Assembly (NCBI RefSeq): GCF_008831285.2
Contig: NC_045138.2
Location: forward strand, 18,075,934-18,139,933
Origin: Nymphaea colorata
Lineage: Eukaryota > Streptophyta > Magnoliopsida > Nymphaeales > Nymphaeaceae
DNA length: 64,000 nucleotides
Direction: 5' to 3'
Positions 24,892 through 35,400 of this stretch are shown here, one piece after another. A program made the translations under genes and the position numbers. The first letter of the stretch is position 1; every line of letters begins with the position of its first letter. The notes beneath the pieces are model-generated. The model did not search any database and had not been told where the DNA came from. It saw nothing but the letters and a program-made list of their open reading frames with translations.

Positions 24892-26896
24892 TGTCAAGAA
24901 GAACAGAGATATCTTCACTAAGGCTGACAAAAGATACCAACAGCCCAATGCTGTGATTGATTAAGTTTATGTTTAACTTCTAAAACTAAGCACATTTTGC
25001 AACAGAAACCCAAGAAAATAATAAAAATGGCATATGTGGACAGTACTCCACAAACAATATAAAACCCATCTGATTGAAAATATAACTATGGCCAGCTGCT
25101 AACTATGGTTAAATAAGATGACCAAGGATTTGCTTTAAATGAGTAAATGTCAACAATTTATGACACTAATCAATTGCTTATAACTCAAATAAGTACATGT
25201 AACATAAAAAGAATGGAAAAGGAAAAGCAAAGCATGTTTCCTCCCTTTCAATTTGTTGATTCTGACAAAAACAGCTCCCTTCAAGTATATATATGTGCCT
25301 AACAGAGGTCCTCTACTTCAGTACCGTGCACCCAGTCATGGTATTTGGCCTTTGAGAACTGTAGGGTATCCAACATAAGGACAGGCCATAAGGGCCATCT
25401 TTTGCAGGCAGACATAACTGAGAGTTCCGCAGATCAAAACCTCCACTGGTGCATCATTATCCTTTCACTGAGCTGAGGCCTCAACATTTAAATTTCGAAA
25501 ACAAGTTCTGAAACTTGCCAGCTTTCTGCAGCTACGTAGGGCCATCATACTGGACGCCATTAACAGTAACTTCTCAATTTCAAGGTGGCCTTGCATGGTA
25601 ACACGAATTGCCGTTATTTTGGAAGGTTCATGATGCTTTTAGTTTGGCGATCCTTATATCATGGTATCATTTGTTTCTTAGACTTAATTTTGAACTGATC
25701 AGTATTTCACACGGAAGGAACAGTACTGCAGCTCTGCTTCTTTTTGTGTCTTTTTCAGGTAAGAGGGAGAGAACTGCACCTCTGACTGAGAGGCCGAACC
25801 CCCGGTCTTCTTCCACCTTGCCCTTCAGGGTCGAAAGCTGTTTTAGAACCTCGAATAGTAGCACATGCCACCATTTGAGATCCATAAAAGTAGTTTATTA
25901 GAGCGTGACAGTGACTACGAGTTGGATTCTAAACCCATACCCTGTTTTTCATGAGCCACATTGCTGATCGGTCGCGCTACGCCTCTCTAGGTATGTGATA
26001 TCATACAACTCTGTGGACTCGGACCTAAAGTAGTTCTGACTTGACCTAATTGAAGGTTTATCAGATTTAGAGGTAACCAGATCGTTCAAACATCAAATCA
26101 GAATATCTCTGATTAGCTTGACTTGGAGTGTGCATGTTAATCAGGTCCGGATTCCGCTTAGATTTGGATCACTAACGAGTACGATTTTGGCAACAATGTG
26201 TCATTTAACACACATGGATTTAGTGGGACATCAAACCAAACAGGTTTACCGTCTTAACTATTAATTTTTTCTTCATTACTTAAACCAGATAATTACCAGA
26301 AAAGTAAGAAGATAAATTATCACGAGATTTAGTCTATTTACCGTTATTTTCCCGTTAAAATCCTTTGCCAGTCGTACTATGGGCTATGACATCAAGATTG
26401 TGAGGTAGTACCAGAAAAAGGAGGGTGGGGCCCTAAGGTGGGGTCCATCTTGGAATCTAACTAGGGTTCTGAGTGGCAGCCCATGGTGCACCCAAGGGGT
26501 GAAATGGTTCTGGTTTGGGTCAAATGACTAATAATTGTGCTAAAAAAAACTGTTGTGAATCACTGTCACATTTGAGTCTCTTATGAACCATAATAGTAAG
26601 TTCCGAAGCAAGTTCTGTGAACCACCAGGATGGTCGACACAAAAGAGAGCAGTAGCTTCTCTTAGGGGTTGGTGGACACACTGGAGAAAAGAACAGTGGC
26701 CTATCTTCAGGGCAGCAGAAAAAACCATTTACCCTTAGGTAGGGTTTCGCAGAACAAGATTAAAATCCTGAGATCAAAATCACAGGATTTTTAATCTTGG
26801 AATCAAAATAATGGGAATTTGCATCCTATTCTAGAAACAGGTAGTGTTTGTTTAGCCTGGATTATAATCTGTTGGATGTACATCCAGTATTTGTTG
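24892..26896. other. Gene-free intergenic DNA
   Basis: No gene is recognised. Bases 25,505-25,650 resemble 32,640-32,790 and may be a shared old repeat. A stretch near 25,890-25,985 read on the minus strand has a SINE-like B box (gggtttagaatcc), but it lacks other hallmarks. Confidence 0.5.
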
Positions 26897-27043
26897 AGAA
26901 TCTGCAAAACAATTTGGACCGTTGATCTAGTTACAGAGAATCTGCAAACAATTTGGACCGTTGATCTAGTTACAGAGAATATGCAAAACAATTTGGACCG
27001 TTGAATCTAGTTAAGAATCTGCAAAACAATTTGGACCGTTGAA
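26897..27043. repeat. Four-unit minisatellite (about 40-bp unit)
   Basis: Four head-to-tail units begin at 26,897, 26,937, 26,976 and 27,014, each built on agaatctgcaaaacaatttg followed by gaccgttgatctagtta. Units differ by single-base indels, and the last is truncated. Confidence 0.92.
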
Positions 27044-27539
27044 ATTCCAATCCACCAAATCAAGATGGAGCTCCTCCAATAACTAAAATTAACATGTGCC
27101 CACAAAGTGAAGGCAACTAGAAAAATGCACATGCAAACGTCAAGATTAGAACTCAGATAAAAGGAACCGACTCGTGTGAAGATAAGAACTACAGAGAGAA
27201 GAAACGATTCATGGCCATGAAGGTTTTAAGAGAGCAAACATCTAACGCAGGGATTCGGCAAGGCAAACTACAAAAGAGACCCAGAGAAAATCTTACTTTG
27301 TGTCCAATGTCTTAACGCACGATATACTTTTGTGCGGCACAAAAAGATGCGGTAAGAGATGAAGAAGGAACAAAACCAAATTTCACAGACCAAGGATAGA
27401 AAGTTCGACTTTCAGCTGCCCGAGAGAGGACGATCCTCCATTCCTCCTTCATCCTGTTACCCAGACTAGGTGAAGCCATCTTCAGTCCCTTTGTTTTTCC
27501 CAAAATGAAAAGAGACCAAGAAGAAATCTGCCTGAAGAT

Positions 27540-27720
27540 TGAAGGTGCCTGAAAAGGAAGTTTTCCGGCTTGAGGTCTTGGTGCATGACGCTGGAGGAAT
27601 GGCAGGCCTCGACGACGCCGACGATGGTTCCGATGAGCCGACGTCTTCCTGGACAGCGTGCTTCTGCTCGTTACTGCGCCCCGATGAAGTCGACCATGAG
27701 CGTTGCGAGCGAAGCAACGG
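27540..27720 (-). pseudogene. Fragment of a CDPK-type protein kinase domain
   Basis: On the minus strand, about 27,553-27,650 encodes [20 protein letters not shown] and then ENFLF. This is the subdomain VIb catalytic loop of calcium-dependent protein kinases, where the family motif is HRDLKPEN; here the Arg is Gln. The similarity fades within about 30 codons on either side. There is no ATP-binding region, DFG motif or EF hand nearby, and other frames are equally open. It is a captured or decayed kinase fragment rather than a gene. The local DNA is GC-rich compared with its neighbours. Confidence 0.7.
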
Positions 27721-28219
27721 TCAGTAAAATTTTCCGTGGATTTCGATCATATGATTTGATCTAATTAAAACAAGTCGACCACATCTGGCTTACCAAACTG
27801 TATTTGGATCCGCATGAAACTTAAGCAAATCATCCATGATGATTTCTAAACCTATGTTATGCAGTGGCAGAGCTAGAAAATTTTGCTTGAACATGACATA
27901 AAGTTTCCTGTGGTTCGATTTTTCTTCTATTTGACGCATCTATAGTTATATAGATAACTACTGCATCAAAAGTGGCCTTCCCTATTCGTTTTCAAGTGTT
28001 CAGTAGGATACATATTTACCTTTTCCTTTGTGGTTTTGAAGCCAATTGATTCACATAGTCATAACATTGGTCTTGAATTGGTCATTTATCTTTGGTTTGA
28101 GTTGACGGACCCTTTTCTACTCGAACAAAAGAAAACAAGCAAGACAATTAATTATCATAACTGGTGGTGCCAGTTGCAGATGCAGTCATTAAGGTCCAAA
28201 ATGGTTAAAAGCATTTCTT

Positions 28220-29745
28220 AAAAGTCACCAACATAATTTTTCTAACTTGACAAACATTTCTTGGTATTGCAGGACTAATTAACATTTTAGGCCGCCATCA
28301 GCTAGAACTGAGAAAGCTTTTAAACACCCTTATACTGTTGTAAGTTGATTAGAAAAACAAAATGCTAAGATCTGAACAAAAAGGTCTCAGAAATTTTGAT
28401 GTTTCATGGTTAACCCATTCACCCGGCAGCAGACAGCTGAGGATCAGCTACCGATCTGATCCATGCAATCACAGCCAAGGGCAATCAAATCCATCCCCTT
28501 TTTATCTCACTTGATATGGGAAATCGAAATCCAACAATGTTGCATAAAGTCGATACTGGGCAGTGCCTGTCCCCAATTACCTCACTTTGATCATCACCCT
28601 TCCGGTGCAAATTCTCAGCACGGAAAAACTCTGTTTGGCGCATTCCCACCCGCTTTCCGGCGAAACTTTTGTCCCTGTTTCTGCTATACTCATACTCCAC
28701 GGAAAATGGGGTCCTTTCACACCATGACTGCTCCAACCTCATCGGAAAAGAGCCCGACTAAGCTTCAGAAAATAACAAATGAACTGCAACCCCATCGACG
28801 ATGCAGGCCCATGTGACCAGCAGCTTGCAATAGACTGACAAAGTTGAAAAAAAAATTAACTACAGGGAAGGAATCATTTTCTACTAAAGGGATATTGTAT
28901 CAAAGTAAGCTGCCATGATGTGGATGGATACGTCTGGTCTTCAATCACCTATCGTCTTCTATATGTAGTCTGGTCACGAGGCAACTCTTATGGTTCCCAT
29001 GTTCTAAACAATAAGGTTTTTCTCAGTTATTACATAGTAAAGTTTGTTTTTTTCGAAAAATTTTAACAAATAAAAAAAAAAGTTTAAAAACTAAAAATAG
29101 AATGTAAAAATTATAAACAAAAACATATGGTAAGTAAACATGTAAAAAATGTGAAAAAACGAGAAAAAAAATGCAAAAAACGAGCCTGGATGTTTTTGTT
29201 TTGTATTCCTTTCAGTTATTGACTTCTATTCCTCGATCTTGCAGTTTAATCAGTGAAGTTACTTTCCTTTTCATTATTAGCCTCTTTAGCTGGCTAACGT
29301 TCCGTAAGTAAAACTAGGGGCCGACCAACTTGAGTAGAACTATGAACAAATACTCCAGACCTGCTATTTTGAGTTTTTTGTTCTTCTTTCGCCCAACTGA
29401 GTTAGAAAAGAGTTGTACTGTATTTAGGCAACTATTCTAATCTAATGGTTACATCTCCTAGTTAGATCCTATCTATAGATCCATTAGATTTTTTATTTTT
29501 AAACCAAGTATATTCAACTTTTAGTTTTTCAATCAAAAGAGGGGCCTTCTTTCGCAACTTAAAAGGAGCGCTCTGATATGATAGTTAAGTTTTTGTGGTC
29601 GACAGTGATAATGACAAAGCCATATTGCAATATATGAATTGATTGACTATCCTCTTCAGTGTGAAACCCAATTAAAAGAAAGAAAAATCCAAACCACACA
29701 CATCTCTTTCATATCCGCACAGACAATGGAAAGATGGATAAGTAT

Positions 29746-29791
<46 letters not shown>

Positions 29792-30059
29792 GCAATGATT
29801 CTAATTTTTCAAAGTTACCAGCTATTTAATTAGGATCATTTATATTTATATGAAGTAGATGAACAGTTGAGAGAGAGAGAGAAAAAAAAGAAAACATAAT
29901 ATTAGATAATAAAAATACCCATAATTTTTTTCTTCTTGTTTTTCTCTACAGTGCTGACTTGATTAAATGACTTTGTGACTTTCAAAAGACAGTGTCATCG
30001 TTAAATTTTTATATGTATATATAATATGAAATATCGCACACATTAAATCTAGCATCTAA
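28220..30059. other. Gene-free intergenic DNA
   Basis: No supportable coding region. It holds a long AT microsatellite at 29,749-29,788 and A/T-rich runs near 29,040-29,180. Overlapping open frames at 28,463-28,816 on both strands match nothing I recognise. Confidence 0.5.
29749..29788. repeat. (AT)n microsatellite
   Basis: About 20 AT units are visible directly. Confidence 0.95.
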
Positions 30060-31177
30060 TTAATTCTTCTTCATTTCAACTGTTGATAGTACCACAGGAG
30101 AAACTCGATCTGGCATCTCAAAAATCTTGTTAAGATCGTGGGCGTCAAGGATCAAATAGGCCTTCAAAAACGCAACCATGATGCCACCAACGAACCTCCT
30201 CAAGGCCTCTCTGTTATCCCCACCCGCGCAGACTGTAACAGGGACAGATTCATCCAACATGTCCACATGGCCGTAGTCCCTAGCCACGGCGTAGAAGACT
30301 GGTGCCACACACTCTTTGAAGAACTCTTCATGGTTGACGCCCTCCGGCGCACAGGCAGGAAGCTCCGGTTCCCTCTTCACACTGCTGAGGGCTGCGCCCA
30401 CCACCAAGACCGGCACCTTGGGGTCGAGGGAGTCCGGGACGAAGGTCAGGACTGGTGGGTCGATCTGGACGCCCGGTGCTGTTCCATCGCTTGGCTCTAT
30501 GCCCAGCAGCGCCGAGAAGGTCAGCCTGGGCTTGGCGTCTATACCCAGTGAAAGGGCAAAGGATAGTTTCCCTCCCCAGCTGTGGCCGGCAATGGCTAGC
30601 CTGGTGAGGTCCGGCAGCACTTCCTCTGGCAGCTTTGGCTGCAAACCAACTGGTAACCAGTCCACTGTGGCTGCTACTGACTTGATGTCTTCCATCCAAT
30701 CAGATCTTAGAATATTGTCCAGCTGCAGGATATATAATCAATCAAATAAACAGAGTATGTGTTTCATGGTGTGATTTTTCTCACCGATAAATTGGTGGGT
30801 GCAAGACTTGTGAGATCATCTTCAAGATAGATACATGGTTGAAAGAAAATCGATGAGAACATTAACTAACAACTTTTTCTTCTTTGATTTTCTCTCAGAA
30901 AAGATCCATATTGCCCAAGATGATTCGGATTAAAAGGGAAAAGGCAACTGACCTGAGGAGCCACCACAGTGAAGCCATGAGAAGCAACATGGTGCAGCAA
31001 CTGTCTGTACATGGAATTTTGAAGGGAAAAGCCATGCAGGAAGACCAAAGTTGGGTACAGGCCTTCTTCAGTGGGATGAACAATCAGAAGCGGTTTGGGC
31101 GGAGACAGAGGATCCTCACCGGCTACAACGATATCCGCGACCTGGTACTTCCCTTGCACGAATACATCAGTAGCCAT
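30060..31177 (-). CDS. CLH: Chlorophyllase copy A, with altered active-site residues
   Basis: Exon 1 is 31,177-30,953 and exon 2 is 30,722-30,060 (intron 230 bp, GT/AG, phase 0 after VAPQ), giving 295 residues. Chlorophyllase removes the phytol tail from chlorophyll. Family blocks are present: FLHGF in exon 1, and in exon 2 the lipase-type nucleophile elbow, CAPEGVNHEEF, the YGHVDMLD histidine block and RRFVGGIMVAFLKAYL. Two changes stand out against the other copies. The elbow GHSRGG is GHSWGG (Ser123 kept, Arg lost). The position of the catalytic Asp (IDPVDG) reads IEPSDG (Glu151). The first exon-2 residues also diverge from the LY...DC consensus. Thus it is expressed-looking but possibly of weak or changed activity. 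The start ATG at 31,177 lies about 120 bp below a TATA box, and the upstream in-frame ATG at 31,315 lies above that box. Confidence 0.85.
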
Positions 31178-31297
31178 GCTGTGGACACTTTTCCTGCAAA
31201 GTTTTTTCCTGCAAAACTTTATCCACCGATCTATGCAACGCCAGAGAAAACAAAACATCTCGTCGATCTGATAAATAACTTTTGGTAGATGGAAGGA

Positions 31298-31303
31298 TTT
31301 ATA
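31298..31303 (-). promoter_or_regulatory. TATA box of chlorophyllase copy A
   Basis: On the minus strand the block TGCGTCCACTCTATAAATCC precedes the gene. Equivalent TGCGTC-(A)CTCTATAAA blocks lie before copies C and D at similar distances, so it is a conserved core promoter. It supports the start codon at 31,177. Confidence 0.75.
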
Positions 31304-31341
31304 GAGTGGACGCATGTGCTAACATCCCCCTGATGTTGCGT

Positions 31342-31596
31342 ATTGCCGAAGATGATTCGGATCAAAAGGGAAAAGGCAACTGACCTGAGGAGCCACCACA
31401 GTGAAGCCGTGAGAAGCAACATGGTGCAGCAACTGACTGTACATGGAATTTTGAAGGGGAAAGCCATGCAGGAAGACCAAAGTTGGGTACAGGCCTTCTT
31501 CAGTGGGATGAGCAATCAGAAGCGGTTTGGGCGGAGACAGAGGATCCTCACCGTCTACAACGATATCCGCGACCTGGTACTTCCCTTGCACGAATA
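31342..31596 (-). pseudogene. Orphan partial copy of chlorophyllase exon 1
   Basis: These 255 bases match 30,910-31,164 without an indel and with about seven substitutions. The copy includes the exon-1 body, the GT splice donor and the first intron bases. It lacks the start codon, an in-frame TGA lies just upstream, and no exon 2 follows. Instead it runs straight into the promoter of copy A. It is best explained as a relic of unequal crossing-over or a partial tandem duplication. It encodes residues homologous to VQGKYQVADIVV through VAPQ. Confidence 0.85.
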
Positions 31597-31744
31597 AAGA
31601 GTGAAATCAATTTTGGTCCATGATCCATCCAGCTTGCAATTGTACCATAGCCTATGTTTTGTCCGCGTTGATCCTCATCTGATTCCCCCCACAAAAAAGA
31701 AACAAAGAAAATGCATATTTTGTTGACAAAAATACCAAGCAGAG

Positions 31745-32210
31745 ATAGGTCTGCATCAATGAGTTGAGTTCAGACTCAAAGTCGACGGTAAAAAATGAGT
31801 CGAGATCAAGTTTAAATTTGTGCTTCAAATGTTAAGAGAGTTGAGTTCGAGTTGTAAGAACTCGACTCCTTTAAACTCCGCTTGGCTTGGCTACATAAAT
31901 GGGTCATGAATGAAAGATTTCCAATAGTTAAGTTTTTCTTTTTTCCTTTTTGGATATTTGGATGTATAACATGTGCATTCTTTCTTTGGATTTTCTGTTA
32001 GATGGATGTTCATAGTTGAATTAGTTAAAAACACTAGTTAAATGGGTTAAATGAATTCAAAGAAATTTGAGAAGTTAAATAAACGAGCTAAGTGAATCGA
32101 GCTCAAGCTTGATGCTGCATAATAGAGTCAAACTCAAGCTTAGCTGGGCTCGAGTCTTTTGAGTCTGAGTCGAGCTCGAGCTGGCCCTAGTTGGCGCACG
32201 TGCAGCCCTA
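31745..32210. repeat. Dispersed repeat with GAGCTCGAG motifs, third copy
   Basis: It is rich in gagttcgagtt, gagctcaagctt and gagctcgagctgg motifs and ends in gcgcacgtgcagcccta. It matches the terminal block of the copies ending at 2,440 and 12,991. Confidence 0.65.
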
Positions 32211-32219
32211 AGTAGAGGT

Positions 32220-32510
32220 GTTGCTTAGCTCGTTCTGTTTCTGAAGCCATTTAAAAATTATTATGGAGCTAAATCTAACTCAAATTACTGTCTCATTTTT
32301 TAGGCTTGTAGTCTGATATAAGGTGGTACATTCTGAGCATTCCCCTCATTGCTGTTGGGTTGCTTTTGGTTTACAAACGGAAGGTTCCTACCCACATCAT
32401 CTTGACCCGTTTGTTGTTGGATCTGTAGATCTGATCTGGCAAGAGGAAAATGTATCATGCAATTAAAGAAGGGACCAGTGGCGGAGCCAACGACCACCAA
32501 CCTCACAAAG

Positions 32511-32554
<44 letters not shown>

Positions 32555-35400
32555 TTATTGAATTAGTGCTCCATCCAGCTAAAATTTCGGCAGTGGGAGG
32601 GACCAGAAAGGATAAATGAGAGATGCAGATCAAAACTCTACTCATGAAACATTGCCAGCTTTTCCACGGTTTAGAGGGACCAACATACAGGGCGCCATTA
32701 ATATTAACTCCCGAGTTTCAGGATGCCTTGCCTGTCAAAATCAACTGGCATTATTTTCAAAGTATCATGATACTTTCAGTTTGGTGAATAGGAAAAGAAT
32801 CTGACCACCACATACGATCGATTTGGATGTAATTCGACAGTTAAAATCGAATAAAAAAGTGTCACTTTTTCCGAATAATTTTCTGAAAATTTTTCCATAT
32901 TTTATTGCCAATCTATTGGCCAAAATAATCCCTGAAACTCGAAACAGTTTTTCATTTCAATTTGCATAGATTTTTCTGTGCTTCAAATTTTCATGAGCTA
33001 AGTATTTCAGAAGGAATTGCCCACATGAACTATAGCATAAATAAAATTAAATAATCAGCTTAAAAAGATGTTCTTTAACTTCTGACAGATTACTTTTTTC
33101 ATTTATACTAATTTAGTTTGCATTAGAAGAGAAATCAGCAATTTGGTTTCACATGTTCTGTGAGATATACACTTCCTGTTTTTCTCTATCATATTGAAGT
33201 TACTTCATTCGCGGAGTCATGAATTTTTCTTGGTTTGGTCCGTTATCTTTGGTCGCTATTTGTGTCCATAGACCTTTTGCTAGTTAAAATAAAGAAAATA
33301 AATACAACAAACTGGTCTTCTAGAGCCCAAAGGCCAAGGTCTCCAACTTTTTGAAGGAATCATAGATGATAATAAGGATGTAAATGAATCAGACATATTT
33401 GATTACTGATCGAATTTCAAACCTATGTAGCCTGATTTGGTAAAGAAGTCCAGATCCAATTACAAAACATATTTGTATTCAGTAAGCCATTCATACCAAA
33501 TTTGCGTTCGAGCATGATATCCGGCTTACTCAAGTCCAATATGAATCCGGTTAAAAAATGGGGTCCTAATTTGAGTATAACTGTACCGGACTTGAATGAA
33601 TCAAATTACTTATTTGAGCTCAACAAAGGCTGGATCCAGTCCAAACCTGAAAAGGCATTTAAGAGTCCATATTATAATTTATAACTAGCAAGACCAGTAA
33701 TTGCGTAATGAGTGCTTATAATTTTCTTCTCTCATATTGAAGAGGGGTATTTCTTTCTTAAAAAAACTTTAGTTAAATTGTTAAAAGTTTGCATCTTCAA
33801 GAAAGTTCTCAATGTGCGTAGCCCGTCCAGACGGACTACTGTTATTAGAAGCTATAAATCTTGCCGCATATGCCAAAGAAAAACTATTTTTTTGTAATTT
33901 CTTCCACTATATTGATGATTTTCCACCAGGCCAAAGTCCTGTGTTTCAAGCTTTACATGTTGCACGTGCTCAAGTTCAACCATATCGCAACTTCAGCGGA
34001 TTTCACACACAACTCAATGAGGGCAGATCCAAGGAAGTAGATTTTGACATTTTGTCACTTTTTATGAAGGAAATAAAGCAAACTTGAAGATAAAGTTTAC
34101 AACAACATATGATTAATCTTGCTTTTTGTTTTTGTTTGTCTGCCTTTTCTTTTTCCTTCCTTTCATGTGCATCAATTCAAAATGGATCTGGGGTCCCTAT
34201 ATTTGATAAAGCGAAGTCTCGATCCGTTGTATGATACTGTTGGGAGGAAGTTTGATATTGCAGAAACTTGAAAAGTGAAAGCAAAACGACTAAAACAAAA
34301 CAAAATATGCAGTTTAAGGAGGAAAAAAAAAAAACAAGAACGAAATCCTTGTGTTGATTTTGCCAAGTTATGTTCAATATCTGATCATGGCTGGAGGCCC
34401 TGTTTCACGTGCAAACTACTCTCAAATCTAATTTCTTGATTTTGCCTAAAGCAGAAACCAGAAGAGAAAATAGTATCTGCTTCTCTCAAGAACTATTCAA
34501 GATATCCAGATGGCGACCACCTCCATCACCAAGAAAAATGATCGTTTTTATGTAAATTTCTTTGTACTTCTGCACCTGTTTGTTACCATCTTAGTTGGAA
34601 GTTCTTTGAGGTTCTTGTTTTCGAGTCTAAGTTTCACAAATCTAACAATATTGACATGATCTCTACCTTTAAGCAGATATTCGTTCGCCCGGCTGGTGGG
34701 TTCAACTTGAGACATTTAGCTTGAAGGAGATTAAGGGAGCAGAGCTTTAAAAGGAAAATCTACCCATGAATTCTATTTGGGTGATTTATGAGTTAGTTCC
34801 TACAAGGAAATCATCTGCAAGTTATCTATTTTATCAGATGTTTAAAAAAAGTATAATAAAAGGTTTGGTGCAGTCTGTAGTCCACATATCATGTCTGCAA
34901 ATTTAGAAAACTATTTCCTAGTTATACTGCTACACCTTGAGTTTCTAAAATAGCAACTTCGAGAATCTTTGGAGAAGATGCATTGGTTGGCTATTTCAGG
35001 TATTATTTCAGGACGTGAATCAATTTAGAGGCATCAGATTGATCAGGGTGCTGCAAGAAGTCGTTCATGAGAGATATACATCAATAATAATAGATTCTGC
35101 AATGTTTTCACAAAAAGCAGCACATAGTTAAAATTACCAAGGCATCACACTGTTCTGGATAAAGATCTTGTGTGGTGTAATGAAAGGTGCAAGAAAGAAT
35201 TCCAAATCCATGTAAAACTTTTACTAGTAATGGTATTAACAACCAAAAGTTTCCTGCAACAATATGAAGCACAGTATGACTGGAAAGGTTGATATTAACA
35301 AGAGTGAAGGAAAATTACCATTGGTACATCATTTACCTTCTAAACTTTTGCATTTAAAACAATCTACCCAGTAAGATTGCTGTCTTCTAGATATGATAGA
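32220..35400. other. Gene-free spacer between chlorophyllase copies A and B
   Basis: It holds a GTGGCGGAGCCA repeat end at about 32,476 and a TA microsatellite at 32,515-32,552. Segments at 32,640-32,790 and 33,190-33,350 resemble 25,505-25,650 and 28,030-28,200. A plus-strand open frame at 33,812-34,087 (91 codons) matches nothing I recognise and I do not call it. Confidence 0.5.
32515..32552. repeat. (TA)n microsatellite
   Basis: About 19 TA units are visible directly. Confidence 0.95.

Noticed and set aside
25890-25985. Possible tRNA gene or SINE head on the minus strand (gggtttagaatcc B box)
   Set aside because: The A-box spacing is plausible, but no cloverleaf, tail or target duplication can be seen.
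30316-30774. 152-codon plus-strand open frame opposite chlorophyllase A exon 2
   Set aside because: Antisense shadow. The same pattern appears opposite the other chlorophyllase exons.
31178-31315. Longer N-terminus for chlorophyllase copy A from the ATG at 31,315 (possible transit peptide)
   Set aside because: The ATG lies above the conserved TATA box at 31,298, so it should not be in the transcript. The same reasoning removes the ATG at 39,768 for copy C. Copy D has only a TTG at the equivalent place.
33812-34087. Plus-strand 91-codon open frame
   Set aside because: No family resemblance, a repeat-rich setting and no splice or promoter context. Treated as chance.
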